A DNA stretch of 64,000 bases, from assembly GCF_003544855.1 (NCBI RefSeq), contig NZ_CP032101.1, forward strand, positions 1,736,001 to 1,800,000, written 5' to 3'. This DNA is from Malaciobacter marinus (lineage in GTDB: Bacteria; Campylobacterota; Campylobacteria; Campylobacterales; Arcobacteraceae). The notes under the pieces were generated by a model that worked only from the letters and a program-made list of their open reading frames with translations, was not told the DNA's origin and did no database searches. This document shows positions 18,050 through 27,102 of this stretch, piece by piece. Position numbers and translations under genes: made by a program. Within the stretch, counting starts at the first letter, position 1. Each line of letters begins with the position of its first letter.

Positions 18050-18386
18050 ATTGACCTCAATATATCATATATAATGTTTAAAGTAATAAGTATTAAGACT
18101 CAAATTTTGAGCTTTATTTCTCTTATTTTTAAGTATTTGCTAAACACATATTATATAAGTATTAACCTGAAAACCAAGGAATAACATATATTAAAATAAT
18201 AAAGTTCAATATAATATAGTCACTACCTTTAAAAGAATTACACTTTCAGAAAATAATAAATTACTGTTTAGACATAAAGAAATCTTTTAGTTAGTTTATC
18301 TTGCATATAAATTAATATTAGGCTAGAATCTTTAAAATGAAATAATATTAGGCTAGAATTTCATACTATACGTTTAAGGAAATATC
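18050..18386. other. Intergenic region upstream of a chemoreceptor (337 bases)
   Basis: No gene or RNA is recognised. Close to the chemoreceptor start it contains the duplicated 17-bp element listed separately. The rest is AT-rich, with the small palindrome CTCAAATTTTGAG near 18100. Confidence 0.5.
18313..18359 (+). repeat. 17-bp direct repeat, 30-bp period, before chemoreceptor gene
   Basis: TAATATTAGGCTAGAAT occurs exactly at 18313-18329 and again at 18343-18359; the 13 bases after each copy are unrelated. A 30-bp period puts both copies on nearly the same helix face (about three turns), which is expected for paired regulator sites. The second copy ends 27 bases before the ATG, so bound protein would cover the promoter. 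Confidence 0.6.
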
Positions 18387-20822
18387 ATGAAAAAAGATTT
18401 AACTATAAAAGCTAAATTGATAGTTTTAATTATGGGTGCTTTATCAGCATTGACTATTGTATTGGGTGTTTTTGCCGTTGTAAATGTTGAAAGTGCACTA
18501 ATGGAAGAGAGCTATGCGAAGCTTACAGCTGCAAAAGATTCAAAGGCAAACCAAATAACAAACTTTTTTACTGAAAGAGTAGCAGATATAAGTGTCTTAG
18601 CAGAAAGTGAAGATATTAAAGAGGCGACTCAAGAGCTTCTTAAACTTGAACAAGAACTAAATGTGAATGAAAATGAGCCATATCCTGTAAAAAATAAAAT
18701 AGTAAAAGATAAAACAGCAATATATGATCAGTTTTTTCAAAACTATGCAAAAGAGTATGGATATTATGATATTTTTATAATAAATCTAAATGGTCATGTT
18801 ATGTATTCCCAAGCAAGAGAATCTGACTATGGAGCAAATATTAGTTCAGGTAGCCTAAGAAATAGTGGTCTAGGTGAGGCTTGGAAAAAAGCAAGAGAGT
18901 TAAAAAGAGGAGTTTTTATTGATATGAAACCTTATGCTCCAAGTAATAATGAACCTGCAATGTTTTTAGCTTCACCAATTAATATAGATGGTGATTTAAA
19001 AGCTGTACTTGTATTTCAAATATCAGATAAAAATATAAATAAAATTATGCAGTTTAGAAAAGGCTATAATGATTCTCAAGAGGATTATTTAGTAGGTCCA
19101 GATAAACTTATGAGAAGTGACAGTTTTATTGATCCAAAAGGACATTCTGTCAAAGCATCTTTTGCAAATCCAAATACATCTAATATAAATACAGTTGCAT
19201 CAAGAAATGGCCTAGATAAAAAAACAAATACTGAAATAATAACTGACTATAATGGAAATCAGGTTCTTTCATCTTATTCATACATCATGATAGGGCAAGA
19301 TTTTCATTGGGCAATTATCTCAGAGATTGATGAAGCCGAAGTCCTACTAAGACCAAATAATATCGCAACTCTTATTTTTATAATGGCACTTGTTATTTTA
19401 AGTATTGTTGCTATTTCAGCAGTTATTATTATCAATAAAATGGTTGTAAATAGACTTCTTGTTTTTCAAGAAGGTCTAATGGGATTCTTTAATTACTTGA
19501 ATAGAGAAACAAGTGATATAAAAGAACTTCATACAGATAAGTTTGATGAAATTGGACTAATGGCAAAAGTTGTAAATGAAAATATTGTTAAAGCTAAAAA
19601 GGGTATCGAAGAAGATAGACAAGTAATAGATGATACTATCAAAGTTTTAGCAGAATTTGAGCAAGGTGATTTATCTCAAAGAATCCATGTAAATTGTTCA
19701 AATAAATCTTTACAAGAATTAACAGAATTATTAAATAAAATGGGTGATAATATTGAAAAAAATATAGATGGGGTATTAGATATACTTGATCAATATTCAA
19801 ACTATAACTATATAAATAAAGTTAATACTTCAGGAATAAAAGCTCATCTTGAAAAACTTGCAAATGGAGTAAATTCTTTAGGTAATGCTACAACTCAAAT
19901 GTTGATAGACAATAAAACCAATGGGGTAACTTTACAAGAGTCTTCTACAATATTATTATCTAATGTAGATAAATTAAATAAGGCATCAAATGAAGCCGCT
20001 GTATCTTTAGAAGAAACAGCAGCTGCTCTTGAAGAAATCACAGGAACTGTAAATACAAATTCTGAAAAAATTGGAAGTATGTCTTCTCTTGCAGAAAAAG
20101 TTACAAATTCAGCTAGTCAAGGTCAAGAATTAGCTTCTAAAACTACTGATGCAATGGATGAGATTGATAAACAAGTAACAGCAATTAATGAGGCAATTTC
20201 AATCATTGATCAAATCGCATTTCAAACAAATATTTTATCATTAAATGCAGCTGTAGAAGCTGCAACAGCTGGGGAAGCAGGTAAAGGATTTGCTGTAGTT
20301 GCTGGAGAAGTTAGAAATCTTGCAGCAAGATCAGCAGAAGCAGCAAGTGAAATTAAAACACTTGTAGAAAATGCAACAAAAAAAGCAAATGAAGGGAAAA
20401 CTATTGCTGATGGTATGATTAAAGGATATAGTGGACTAAATGAAAATATTAATAAAACTATTGAACTAATAAGTGATGTATCAGTAGCTAGTAAAGAACA
20501 ACAAACAGGAATAGTTCAAATCAATGATGCTGTGAATTCGCTTGATCAACAAACTCAACAAAATGCAGAGATAGCAAGTCAAACAAAAAATATAGCTGAT
20601 CAAACTTCTCAAATTGCACAAACTATTGTACAAAGTGCAGACGAAAAAGAGTTTATAGGAAAAAATGATATAAAAGCTAAGAAAATTGAAGTTATAAACA
20701 ATAACGCTATAATATCTACTCAAAAAAAGACTAGTAATAAAAGTAAAATGTCATCACAAAGTACAATAAAACAAGAAGCTAAAAGTGATAGCACAAACTA
20801 CAATGAGTGGGAAAGTTTTTAA
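18387..20822 (+). CDS. Methyl-accepting chemotaxis protein with periplasmic Cache domain and C-terminal tether
   Basis: 811 residues: transmembrane segment ~10-31, large periplasmic region with a Cache-type fold ([16 protein letters not shown]), second transmembrane segment ~328-350, HAMP-like linker, then the signalling hairpin with tip [20 protein letters not shown]. The last residues, NEWESF, match the W-x-x-F tether that recruits CheR/CheB in E. coli Tar and Tsr (NWETF), joined by a ~40-residue flexible linker. It lacks the amino-acid-binding dCache motif, so the ligand is unknown. AAGGAAA lies before the ATG. Confidence 0.92.
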   Translation: MKKDLTIKAKLIVLIMGALSALTIVLGVFAVVNVESALMEESYAKLTAAKDSKANQITNFFTERVADISVLAESEDIKEATQELLKLEQELNVNENEPYPVKNKIVKDKTAIYDQFFQNYAKEYGYYDIFIINLNGHVMYSQARESDYGANISSGSLRNSGLGEAWKKARELKRGVFIDMKPYAPSNNEPAMFLASPINIDGDLKAVLVFQISDKNINKIMQFRKGYNDSQEDYLVGPDKLMRSDSFIDPKGHSVKASFANPNTSNINTVASRNGLDKKTNTEIITDYNGNQVLSSYSYIMIGQDFHWAIISEIDEAEVLLRPNNIATLIFIMALVILSIVAISAVIIINKMVVNRLLVFQEGLMGFFNYLNRETSDIKELHTDKFDEIGLMAKVVNENIVKAKKGIEEDRQVIDDTIKVLAEFEQGDLSQRIHVNCSNKSLQELTELLNKMGDNIEKNIDGVLDILDQYSNYNYINKVNTSGIKAHLEKLANGVNSLGNATTQMLIDNKTNGVTLQESSTILLSNVDKLNKASNEAAVSLEETAAALEEITGTVNTNSEKIGSMSSLAEKVTNSASQGQELASKTTDAMDEIDKQVTAINEAISIIDQIAFQTNILSLNAAVEAATAGEAGKGFAVVAGEVRNLAARSAEAASEIKTLVENATKKANEGKTIADGMIKGYSGLNENINKTIELISDVSVASKEQQTGIVQINDAVNSLDQQTQQNAEIASQTKNIADQTSQIAQTIVQSADEKEFIGKNDIKAKKIEVINNNAIISTQKKTSNKSKMSSQSTIKQEAKSDSTNYNEWESF

Positions 20823-20827
20823 TCTAA

Positions 20828-20846
20828 AGGGGAAAACACTTCCCCT
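20828..20846 (+). terminator. Hairpin after chemoreceptor gene
   Basis: AGGGGAA (20828-20834), loop AACAC, TTCCCCT (20840-20846): seven perfect pairs, mostly GC, just after the stop codon. The downstream U-tract is poor. Confidence 0.5.
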
Positions 20847-20988
20847 ACCCGTTTATTTAGTTTCATAAAATTTCTGTAAGTTCTTAATATTTAGCGTTTA
20901 AAACAGTTGCAAAAATATCTAATACTACATTTTGGGAAACAAAATTCGTGACAGCTATTTTTGTCAATTGATTCGATTTGTTATATTT

Positions 20989-21252
20989 TTATTCACCATC
21001 ATCGAAATCATAAAGATTTTTGGGATTTATTAAACTTAAAATTTCAATTATTGTATTGCTGAATGATTCATAGTAATCATCATTATCAGCCACTGAAAAT
21101 ATTTTTCCTTCAATGCGTCTTTTTAAACGTGCTATTTCTAACAAATATTTTTCTTCAAACTCTTTTTCAACCATCGAAGTAGAGTCAGCAAGTAGTTGTT
21201 CTAATGCATCTCGCTCACCTAGGTCTGTGTTATCGCCTACCCACGGACACAT
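20989..21252 (-). CDS. Hypothetical protein downstream of a broken antitoxin
   Basis: 87 residues if the ATG at 21252 is used, beginning MCPWVGDNTDLGERDALEQL, then a charged helical middle and an acidic end (LYDFDDGE). No ribosome binding site is evident, and the first 20 codons have a richer GC content than the rest. The true start is uncertain; it may be the tail of a larger gene joined to this site by the rearrangement that cut the antitoxin. No family recognised. Confidence 0.4.
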   Translation of the reverse strand: MCPWVGDNTDLGERDALEQLLADSTSMVEKEFEEKYLLEIARLKRRIEGKIFSVADNDDYYESFSNTIIEILSLINPKNLYDFDDGE

Positions 21253-21258
21253 ATATCG

Positions 21259-21351
21259 TTATCTAAAAGAAAGGATAATTTCCGCGTTTATTACATCAGC
21301 TGTCTTCGATTTTAAATAGCTAATTGGTTTTATATCTTGACTTAAATGCAT
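21259..21351 (-). pseudogene. Truncated Phd/YefM-type antitoxin
   Basis: From an ATG at 21351 with AAGG upstream, the frame reads MHLSQDIKPISYLKSKTADV, the conserved N-terminal DNA-binding segment of Phd/YefM antitoxins. After codon 22 it loses all resemblance (NAEIILSFR) and stops at 21259, about 30 codons in place of the usual 80-90. The toxin-binding half and any toxin gene are missing. The breakpoint lies near 21285. The remnant is identified by the well-known N-terminal pattern. Confidence 0.7.
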
Positions 21352-21379
21352 AAGTGCAACCTTTTTAAGATATCGTTTT

Positions 21380-21395
21380 AATATAGTACTATATT
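21380..21395. promoter_or_regulatory. 16-bp perfect palindrome, likely antitoxin operator
   Basis: AATATAGTACTATATT is a perfect palindrome 28 bases upstream of the antitoxin-remnant ATG. Phd/YefM antitoxins repress their own promoters by binding short palindromes with a GTAC core, which is present here. Function is inferred from position and symmetry. Confidence 0.55.
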
Positions 21396-21492
21396 TGAAT
21401 TTAATTTAGTATTAAATGTTTTTTGTTAATAATTATTTTGATAAATTTTACAATGCAATTATAAAATCATTTCTATTCTACTATTAAGTTAT

Positions 21493-21540
21493 CGTTATCA
21501 ACTGACCCTGCTTTTTCGTTATCAACTGACCCTGCTTTTT
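21493..21540. repeat. Perfect tandem repeat, two copies of 24 bp
   Basis: A 24-bp unit starting CGTTATCAACTGACCCTG and ending in a T-run is repeated exactly at 21493-21516 and 21517-21540. It is followed 27 bases later by the stop of the 355-residue gene. Short repeated sequences of this kind occur at the ends of some insertion sequences (IS21-like), but no transposase is visible. It may instead be a recombination scar or regulatory array. Confidence 0.6.
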
Positions 21541-21567
21541 ACTTTTTTCATCGTTTATGGTTGAACA

Positions 21568-22635
21568 TTATTTTTTAGTAATTAATAAATTAGACATTGA
21601 GAGAATCCAATACAGTGGAAATTCTGTTTGTAATCCACAATGAACACAGTTTATTTCTTCTTTCAAATAAAAACCTAATGCATTTTGTTTATTAATTTTG
21701 ATAGGTTCTTTACAATGGATACATTTAAGCAAAGAACCTAATTGTTTTTTTAACATTCTAGAAATTGTTTGTGATCGTCCATCAATAAATAATGCTTCAT
21801 AACAACCCATTGTTGTTATTAGAGAATGATTAAATGTATGTTCATTAACGGCTGAAACTTTATTGAAACTTTCAAGTAATAAGTGTGTTGTAAACATAAG
21901 TAAATATGGTAATTTTGAATAAAGAAATTCGTAATGATAATTATCCTGAGAATCTTCAAATATGAAATTGAATGAGTAGTCTTCTGTTTTTAATAATTCT
22001 CCTTGTGAGGTTATTAAATGGGTAGCACGTTGCAATATTGGTTCAAATCCATTATGATGTGATTTTGAATAAATCATATCCCAAATTAATTCAGCATCAA
22101 ATGTCTCATTAATTGCAAATTTATCTATAGCTTTATTAAAAACTTCAATTTTCTTTTCTTTTGAAATTCTATTAAATGTAGTATGATTATTTGCTTCAAA
22201 CCTAGATATAAAATCATCTTCATCTGCAAGTAACCAAGATAGGAAAAAAATGTGTTCTTTAAGTGGTTTTCTTAAAAGAGAAAAAGCAACTGAAAATTTT
22301 CTTTTTTCAAAACAGCTAAGTGCTTCGTATAAAAAATGAAGCATATCTGAAGTTAATGCTAATGTAACATGACTTCTAATATGATGTTTATATGGTTCTA
22401 TTAATTTATGATTTTTCATAAACTCAAGAATATCTATATCATCTGGATTAGCATTATTTTTAATTATGCCTTCATTAAATGCATCACTTACTTGTTCTTT
22501 GATACCACTATTCTCATATTCAATTAAAAGCTGAACTAAGCGATCATGTAAAAAAAAGCAGAATTCATGTTCTTTCCAATATTGATGAGGAATAAATTTA
22601 AGTCTTTTTTCTTCAAGTATTCCTAATGTTTGCAT
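21568..22635 (-). CDS. Hypothetical helical protein with C-terminal zinc ribbon
   Basis: 355 residues, mostly helical, with a cysteine pair CIHC (~302-305) and a second pair CVHC (~330-333), a four-cysteine zinc ribbon that could bind nucleic acid or protein. No enzyme motif is recognised. GGAGG lies about ten bases before the ATG. It is the last gene of the island operon and follows the 314-residue gene after 160 bases. Its accessory location suggests a mobile-element or defence role, which is inference. Confidence 0.6.
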   Translation of the reverse strand: MQTLGILEEKRLKFIPHQYWKEHEFCFFLHDRLVQLLIEYENSGIKEQVSDAFNEGIIKNNANPDDIDILEFMKNHKLIEPYKHHIRSHVTLALTSDMLHFLYEALSCFEKRKFSVAFSLLRKPLKEHIFFLSWLLADEDDFISRFEANNHTTFNRISKEKKIEVFNKAIDKFAINETFDAELIWDMIYSKSHHNGFEPILQRATHLITSQGELLKTEDYSFNFIFEDSQDNYHYEFLYSKLPYLLMFTTHLLLESFNKVSAVNEHTFNHSLITTMGCYEALFIDGRSQTISRMLKKQLGSLLKCIHCKEPIKINKQNALGFYLKEEINCVHCGLQTEFPLYWILSMSNLLITKK

Positions 22636-22795
22636 TAATGGTTTTCCTCCATATTATTTTGTATCTAACGACTGGATTAAAAAACATGGTACCCTTTTAG
22701 ATATTTGCTTTTACTTCAAAGTTGATTTAAAATTCTAACTCCAAACTACTTAAAAGCCCATGGATAGCTTCTTTTTTTCTATGTTTTGTTAAAAT

Positions 22796-23740
22796 TTATA
22801 ACAGCATAATTTGTTCGTTATAATTAATCCAAAGTTCAATTTTTAAAAATCGTACTTTTTTTGGCTCTTCTTGCTCTCTTTCTTCTAGTGGTGTCCATAA
22901 TTGAGATGTTGAAAATTGAGCTTGACCATATATTAAAATTTCCGTATCGTTTTTAAACTTATCCAATTCAACATCTTCAGATGAAATTAATAATTCGATA
23001 CTTGGCATTTCAGTTATTTTACTCAATAACTCTATATATGGATTATGTAACTTAATTTTATCAAATTTAAACTTATCATTTTTCTTAATAACTTTAGAAA
23101 CTTTACCATGGATACAAATTGGATATTTAATAGGTGAGTTTTGATTAAGTTTGTATGCTTCAATATATCGAGTATGATTAAAAAAGAACTTATTCCAATA
23201 AATCTTTTTACTATTATATTTTAATGTAATAATGGAAGCTAGTTCATTCTCTTCCTCAATCTTTGCTCTTAATTCAAGAATAGATTTAAGAGTTTTTATA
23301 TAACTACTAGCAGTACCTTTATTTACATATTGTGTAGTTTTTCTTTTTGTAGGAGTATTGTTATAATTTTCATTATCTGTTGTTGGTTCTATTGAAGAAC
23401 TTTTTTTTGCTGGTTTATGTAATATTTGAAGACTAAATTCATATTTATTTTCATCCAATGATTTCAAAATATTTGAATCAGAATTCCTTGCAATCACTTT
23501 CATAATACCTTTTGTATTAAAAGAACAATTTTCATCATGTTGATTTTTATTTGATTTTAATTTAAAAAATGAAGGAACAAAAATAGTTTTTTCTAATCTT
23601 CTTTTTTCATGTTCTCTCACAAATATCATATCAGCATTACAATTTTTTGTTTTACAAATAAAATCACCATGATAACCATTTTTTACATTAACTTCTTCTA
23701 ATGTATGCTTGTCTAAAACATTATTTACTTTAACACCCAA
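22796..23740 (-). CDS. Hypothetical protein with N-terminal zinc-ligand cluster
   Basis: 314 residues with C-x4-C (CKTKNC, ~29-34) and H-x3-C (HDENC, ~68-72), spaced like the zinc-binding N-terminal module seen in CoiA-like and some phage proteins. A serine/threonine-rich linker follows, then a mixed C-terminal half. The start is TTG at 23740, chosen because AAGGAG stands seven bases upstream. It begins 27 bases after the nuclease-like gene, in one operon. Function unknown. Confidence 0.6.
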   Translation of the reverse strand: MGVKVNNVLDKHTLEEVNVKNGYHGDFICKTKNCNADMIFVREHEKRRLEKTIFVPSFFKLKSNKNQHDENCSFNTKGIMKVIARNSDSNILKSLDENKYEFSLQILHKPAKKSSSIEPTTDNENYNNTPTKRKTTQYVNKGTASSYIKTLKSILELRAKIEEENELASIITLKYNSKKIYWNKFFFNHTRYIEAYKLNQNSPIKYPICIHGKVSKVIKKNDKFKFDKIKLHNPYIELLSKITEMPSIELLISSEDVELDKFKNDTEILIYGQAQFSTSQLWTPLEEREQEEPKKVRFLKIELWINYNEQIMLL

Positions 23741-23767
23741 TACTAACTCCTTTGATTTGTTAAATGA

Positions 23768-24741
23768 TTAATAGTCACGATATTTAACTACAATTCCATC
23801 TAGACCTACGGAATAGTTTTCAAGCACCATATCATTAGAATACTTTTTAAATTTTTGTTTTGATATTGAATTTAAACTACTAAATTCTTTTTGCATAATC
23901 AAATCGTGAACTTCTTCATCTACTCCAACCCTTAGATTTAATCCTTTTGCTTCTAAATCAATTGAATAGTAATTAAAACCATCCTCTCGTCTTAATTCAA
24001 AACGCTCATTGGTTGCATCACGCATCAAAAATAATGGCTTATAGAGACTATCTGCAAATTTTTCTTGATTTACATGGATAATTTTTTCATTTATACTTTC
24101 AGGGTCTTGCAAATAGGTTAAAACTTGTTCATCATTGAAATATGTAGCACAAGCATTTAGTGTTTCAGGTGCAATTCCTTGAATAGAAGCCACTCTTTGA
24201 ACCTGTTCTTTAGCAGAAATAATTTGTGTCTTTAAATTATTTGAAGACATCCCTTTAGCTTCAAAACATGCCAATGACCATTTGTGCATTGCCCTACTAA
24301 ATCAGGTTCTCGTCCTCTTCCAGATACAGCAGTGTGGAAATCAATAGCACCAAATTCTTTTAAGCTTTCTACATGTGTCAGGTTTGGAATGTCTAATAAT
24401 TTTTCTGCATAAAACTTTGCAAATGCCATTCCAAGATTATAACTAACGATTCTCTTTTTGTCACTAACATGAGAATGGTAGATTGGGTGTAATCGCATTC
24501 CAACTCTATCAGATTCAATATTTTCCCATACAGTACCAACTTTTTCAATTATTGAATTATAAATTGCTCTGGGTAGACCAAAATCTCGTATTTTTTGTCT
24601 AGAAATAAAACTAGGATTTCCTACCGTAATCATGGCTCTATATAGATCAAGTTTTCTACAACGAATACTTTGAACGCCATTAGAATTAATATGAGTGTGA
24701 TTATTAACATATCCTGTCGAGTGATAAAATATATAAGGCAT
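23768..24741 (-). pseudogene. PD-(D/E)XK nuclease-like gene broken by one frameshift
   Basis: Two overlapping frames (24741 to 24232, and 24289 to 23768) are halves of one protein of about 325 residues. The first ends its meaningful part at GRGREPDLVGQCT; the second continues WSLACFEAKGMSSN and later AKEQVQRV. Adding one A to the AAA run at 24281-24283 joins them. The join restores a P-D...E-x-K arrangement typical of PD-(D/E)XK nucleases, and the break falls between the two halves of that site. GGAG precedes the ATG. Real inactivation, slippage or a sequencing error are all possible. Confidence 0.65.
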
Positions 24742-24983
24742 ATTTCCTATGCTCCTTTAGTCATTTTAACTATTTATTGAATATACATTATATAAATAAA
24801 GTACTTAAATCTACTTATTTATTATATATTTCCCAAAAAGCTTAATTGAAGGATATTTATAAAAAATATATTACAATATGCAATAATTTTTATCTATATT
24901 TTTATTATAAGTTATAATTTTTTTGTTTATTTTATATCGATACTTAGAACTTTAATATACATAATGTATGTTAAAAGTAAAAA

Positions 24984-25299
24984 ATGGGTAAAAAATTACT
25001 TGATATAATGAGGGACAAAATACGATTTAAGCACTACAGTATAAAAACTAAGTAAAGCTATATAGGCTGGGCTAAAAGATTTATTATTTATCATAAGAAA
25101 AAACACCCTTGTGCTTGCACTATCTTTTAGAAAACCAAGCGTTCAATGCAATATTATTTTTATATGAACAAGTTTTAAATATATCACTAAAAGAGCAAAA
25201 TATTCAAGCTTTAAGAGCAAAGAGAGAAAGTATATTCTTGTAGTTTTAACTATAGATGAAGACGGAAGAGAAGAAAATCAACGATTGAGCATTCATTGA
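24984..25299 (+). pseudogene. Decayed integron-integrase-type tyrosine recombinase (N-terminal part)
   Basis: Three frames together spell the N-terminal half of an IntI/XerC-like recombinase: LLDIMRDKIRFKHYSIKTK then an in-frame TAA (25053) and SYIGWAKRFIIYHKKKHP; after a deletion, ENQAFNAILFLYEQVLNI and QALRAKRE; after another shift, ILVVLTIDED. These match the SAM-like core-binding domain and the PVVLT junction of integron integrases. The catalytic domain (R...HxxR...Y) is absent. At least one nonsense codon, one deletion and two frame changes show it is dead. Confidence 0.75.
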
Positions 25300-25381
25300 G
25301 TATATGATTGAGCTGATTTTATTATCTGACGCAGTATCAGCTTTATTTTCAAATAAAGAGATAGCTTTTGTTTAGATTGTG

Positions 25382-25429
25382 CTAGATTTAGATGAAGATG
25401 TACTAAAGGTACCTCAAATCTAAATCTAG
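25382..25429. repeat. 12-bp inverted repeat with inner stem beside guaA
   Basis: CTAGATTTAGAT (25382-25393) is perfectly inverted at 25418-25429. Between them, GATGTAC and GTACCTC can pair with one mismatch, making a long hairpin. It lies just outside the guaA terminator. It could be a recombination-site relic or part of termination; it does not match the attC core consensus. Confidence 0.5.
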
Positions 25430-25437
25430 TACAAGAT

Positions 25438-25462
25438 GAATAAAAGCTATTCGCTTTTATTC
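25438..25462 (-). terminator. Hairpin overlapping the guaA stop codon
   Basis: GAATAAAAGC (25438-25447), loop TATTC, GCTTTTATTC (25453-25462): ten perfect pairs. The guaA stop codon (25457-25459) lies inside one arm. No long U-tract follows on the guaA strand, so termination may need a factor. Confidence 0.5.
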
Positions 25463-26992
25463 CCACTCAATAGTTGCAGGTGGTTTAGATGAGATATCAT
25501 AAACAACTCTGTTGATTCCATCAACTTCATTGATGATTCTTCTAGAAATAGTTTCTAAGATATCATGTGGAATATGTGCAAATGTTGCTGTCATTCCATC
25601 TGTTGCTTCTACTATTCTTACACAAACAGTATTATCATAAGTTCTATTATCACCCATAACACCTACTGATTTTACATTTAATAGTACTGTAAATGCTTGC
25701 CATGTTTTGTCATAATATCCAGTTGATCTTAGAACATCAAGCATAATAACATCTGCTTTTCTTAATAATTCTAAATCAGGTTTATTTACGTCTCCCATAA
25801 CTCTAATAGCAAGTCCTGGTCCAGGGAAAGGATGTCTGCCTATCATATCTCTTGGAAGTCCTAATTCTAATCCTAAAAGTCTTACTTCATCTTTAAAGAT
25901 TTCTCTTAAAGGTTCAATTAGTTCAAATGTCATCCAATCTGGAAGTCCACCTACATTGTGGTGAGATTTGATTGTTTTTGAAGGTCCTTTAACTGATACT
26001 GATTCAATTACATCAGTATATAAAGTTCCTTGAGCTAAAAACTCTATTCCATCATGTTTTTTTGCTTCTTTATCAAATACTTCAACAAATGTTTCTCCAA
26101 TGATTTTTCTTTTTCTTTCAGGGTCTGTAATTCCAGTTAATCTTTCTAGAAAAAGTTCACTTGCATCAACAGTAATAAGATCAACACCTCTTGTTTTAAA
26201 CATTGTTTGAACTTGTTCTTTTTCATTTGCTCTTAAAAGTCCATTGTCTACAAATACAGGAATAAGTTGTTCACCTATTGCTTCTGCTAAAAGTGTTGCC
26301 ACAACAGAAGAATCAACTCCTCCACTTACTCCACAAAGTACTTTTTTATTTCCTACTTTATCTTGAATTTTTGCAATTTGTTCTTTTGCAAAAGATCCCA
26401 TATTCCAAGTAGATTCGCAACCACATATATGTTTTGCAAAGTTCTTAAGTAGTTTTGCACCCTCTTTTGAATGATATACTTCAGGATGAAATTGAAATGC
26501 ATATACAAGTCTATTCATATCTGCAATAGCTGCATATGAAGAGTTTTCACTAGTTGCTATTTTTTCAAATCCTTCTGGGATTTTTTCTACTCTATCTCCA
26601 TGTGACATCCAAACTATTTGGCCATCAGTTGTATCTTTGAAGATATCACTTTCTTTTTCAAATTTTAGTTGTGCTTTTCCATATTCATGGTGGTCTGCTG
26701 GAATTACACTTCCTCCAAAATGTTGTGAAATTAACTGCATTCCATAACAAATACCTAAAATAGGAAGACCTAAATTAAAAATCTCTTCATCTGGATGATA
26801 AGCATCTTTACCATAAACAGACGCTGGTCCACCACTTAAAATTATTCCTTTAGGAGTTCTAGCCTTAATATCTTCGATATTTTCATTAAATGGAACAATT
26901 TCACTATATACTCCAGACTCTCTTAGTTTTCTAGCAATGATTTGAGTATATTGACTACCAAAATCCAATACAACAATTGGTACATGTTTCAT
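25457..26992 (-). CDS. guaA: GMP synthase (glutamine-hydrolysing)
   Basis: 511 residues with the full two-part layout: class I glutamine amidotransferase (GICYGMQL with the nucleophile Cys, FHPEVYHS His/Glu), ATP-pyrophosphatase loop SGGVDSS, and the dimerisation domain with [13 protein letters not shown], ending TIEWE. It converts XMP to GMP. The 3' end of guaA is a known integration site for genomic islands, relevant because decayed recombinase sequence lies just downstream. Upstream is a small zinc-ribbon gene. Confidence 0.97.
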   Translation of the reverse strand: MKHVPIVVLDFGSQYTQIIARKLRESGVYSEIVPFNENIEDIKARTPKGIILSGGPASVYGKDAYHPDEEIFNLGLPILGICYGMQLISQHFGGSVIPADHHEYGKAQLKFEKESDIFKDTTDGQIVWMSHGDRVEKIPEGFEKIATSENSSYAAIADMNRLVYAFQFHPEVYHSKEGAKLLKNFAKHICGCESTWNMGSFAKEQIAKIQDKVGNKKVLCGVSGGVDSSVVATLLAEAIGEQLIPVFVDNGLLRANEKEQVQTMFKTRGVDLITVDASELFLERLTGITDPERKRKIIGETFVEVFDKEAKKHDGIEFLAQGTLYTDVIESVSVKGPSKTIKSHHNVGGLPDWMTFELIEPLREIFKDEVRLLGLELGLPRDMIGRHPFPGPGLAIRVMGDVNKPDLELLRKADVIMLDVLRSTGYYDKTWQAFTVLLNVKSVGVMGDNRTYDNTVCVRIVEATDGMTATFAHIPHDILETISRRIINEVDGINRVVYDISSKPPATIEWE

Positions 26993-27102
26993 ATATTATT
27001 TTCCTTAATTGATTTTAACACTTGGAGTGATTAATATTACTTTTTATTTTAGCTGTTATGATAGCTAAAAAGTAGTAAATTTTTAGTTAATCATAAAATA
27101 GT

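Larger units (their letters stand above)
24742..25456. other. Decayed stretch between island operon and guaA (715 bases)
   Basis: No intact gene. The first 240 bases are AT-rich and hold the promoter region of the island operon. 24984-25299 is the recombinase remnant, 25382-25429 an inverted repeat, and 25438-25462 the guaA terminator hairpin. Confidence 0.6.

Noticed and set aside
20790-20822. TGAGTGGGAA at the chemoreceptor end matches the end of guaA (25457-25475), suggesting island attachment sites
   Set aside because: The two copies are inverted relative to each other, while attachment sites flanking an island are direct repeats. Both simply encode Glu-Trp-Glu, so the match is best explained by coding coincidence.
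20989-21351. Intact toxin-antitoxin pair
   Set aside because: The antitoxin stops after about 30 codons and the neighbouring 87-codon frame shows no RelE/ParE/Doc toxin motif.
25382-25429. Possible integron attC site
   Set aside because: The inverted repeat lacks the GTTRRRY/RYYYAAC core sites and there is no gene-cassette array.
27047-27070. TTTTAGCT/AGCTAAAA hairpin between the zinc-ribbon gene and guaA as a terminator
   Set aside because: Neither strand has a U-tract after the stem, so there is no good case for intrinsic termination.
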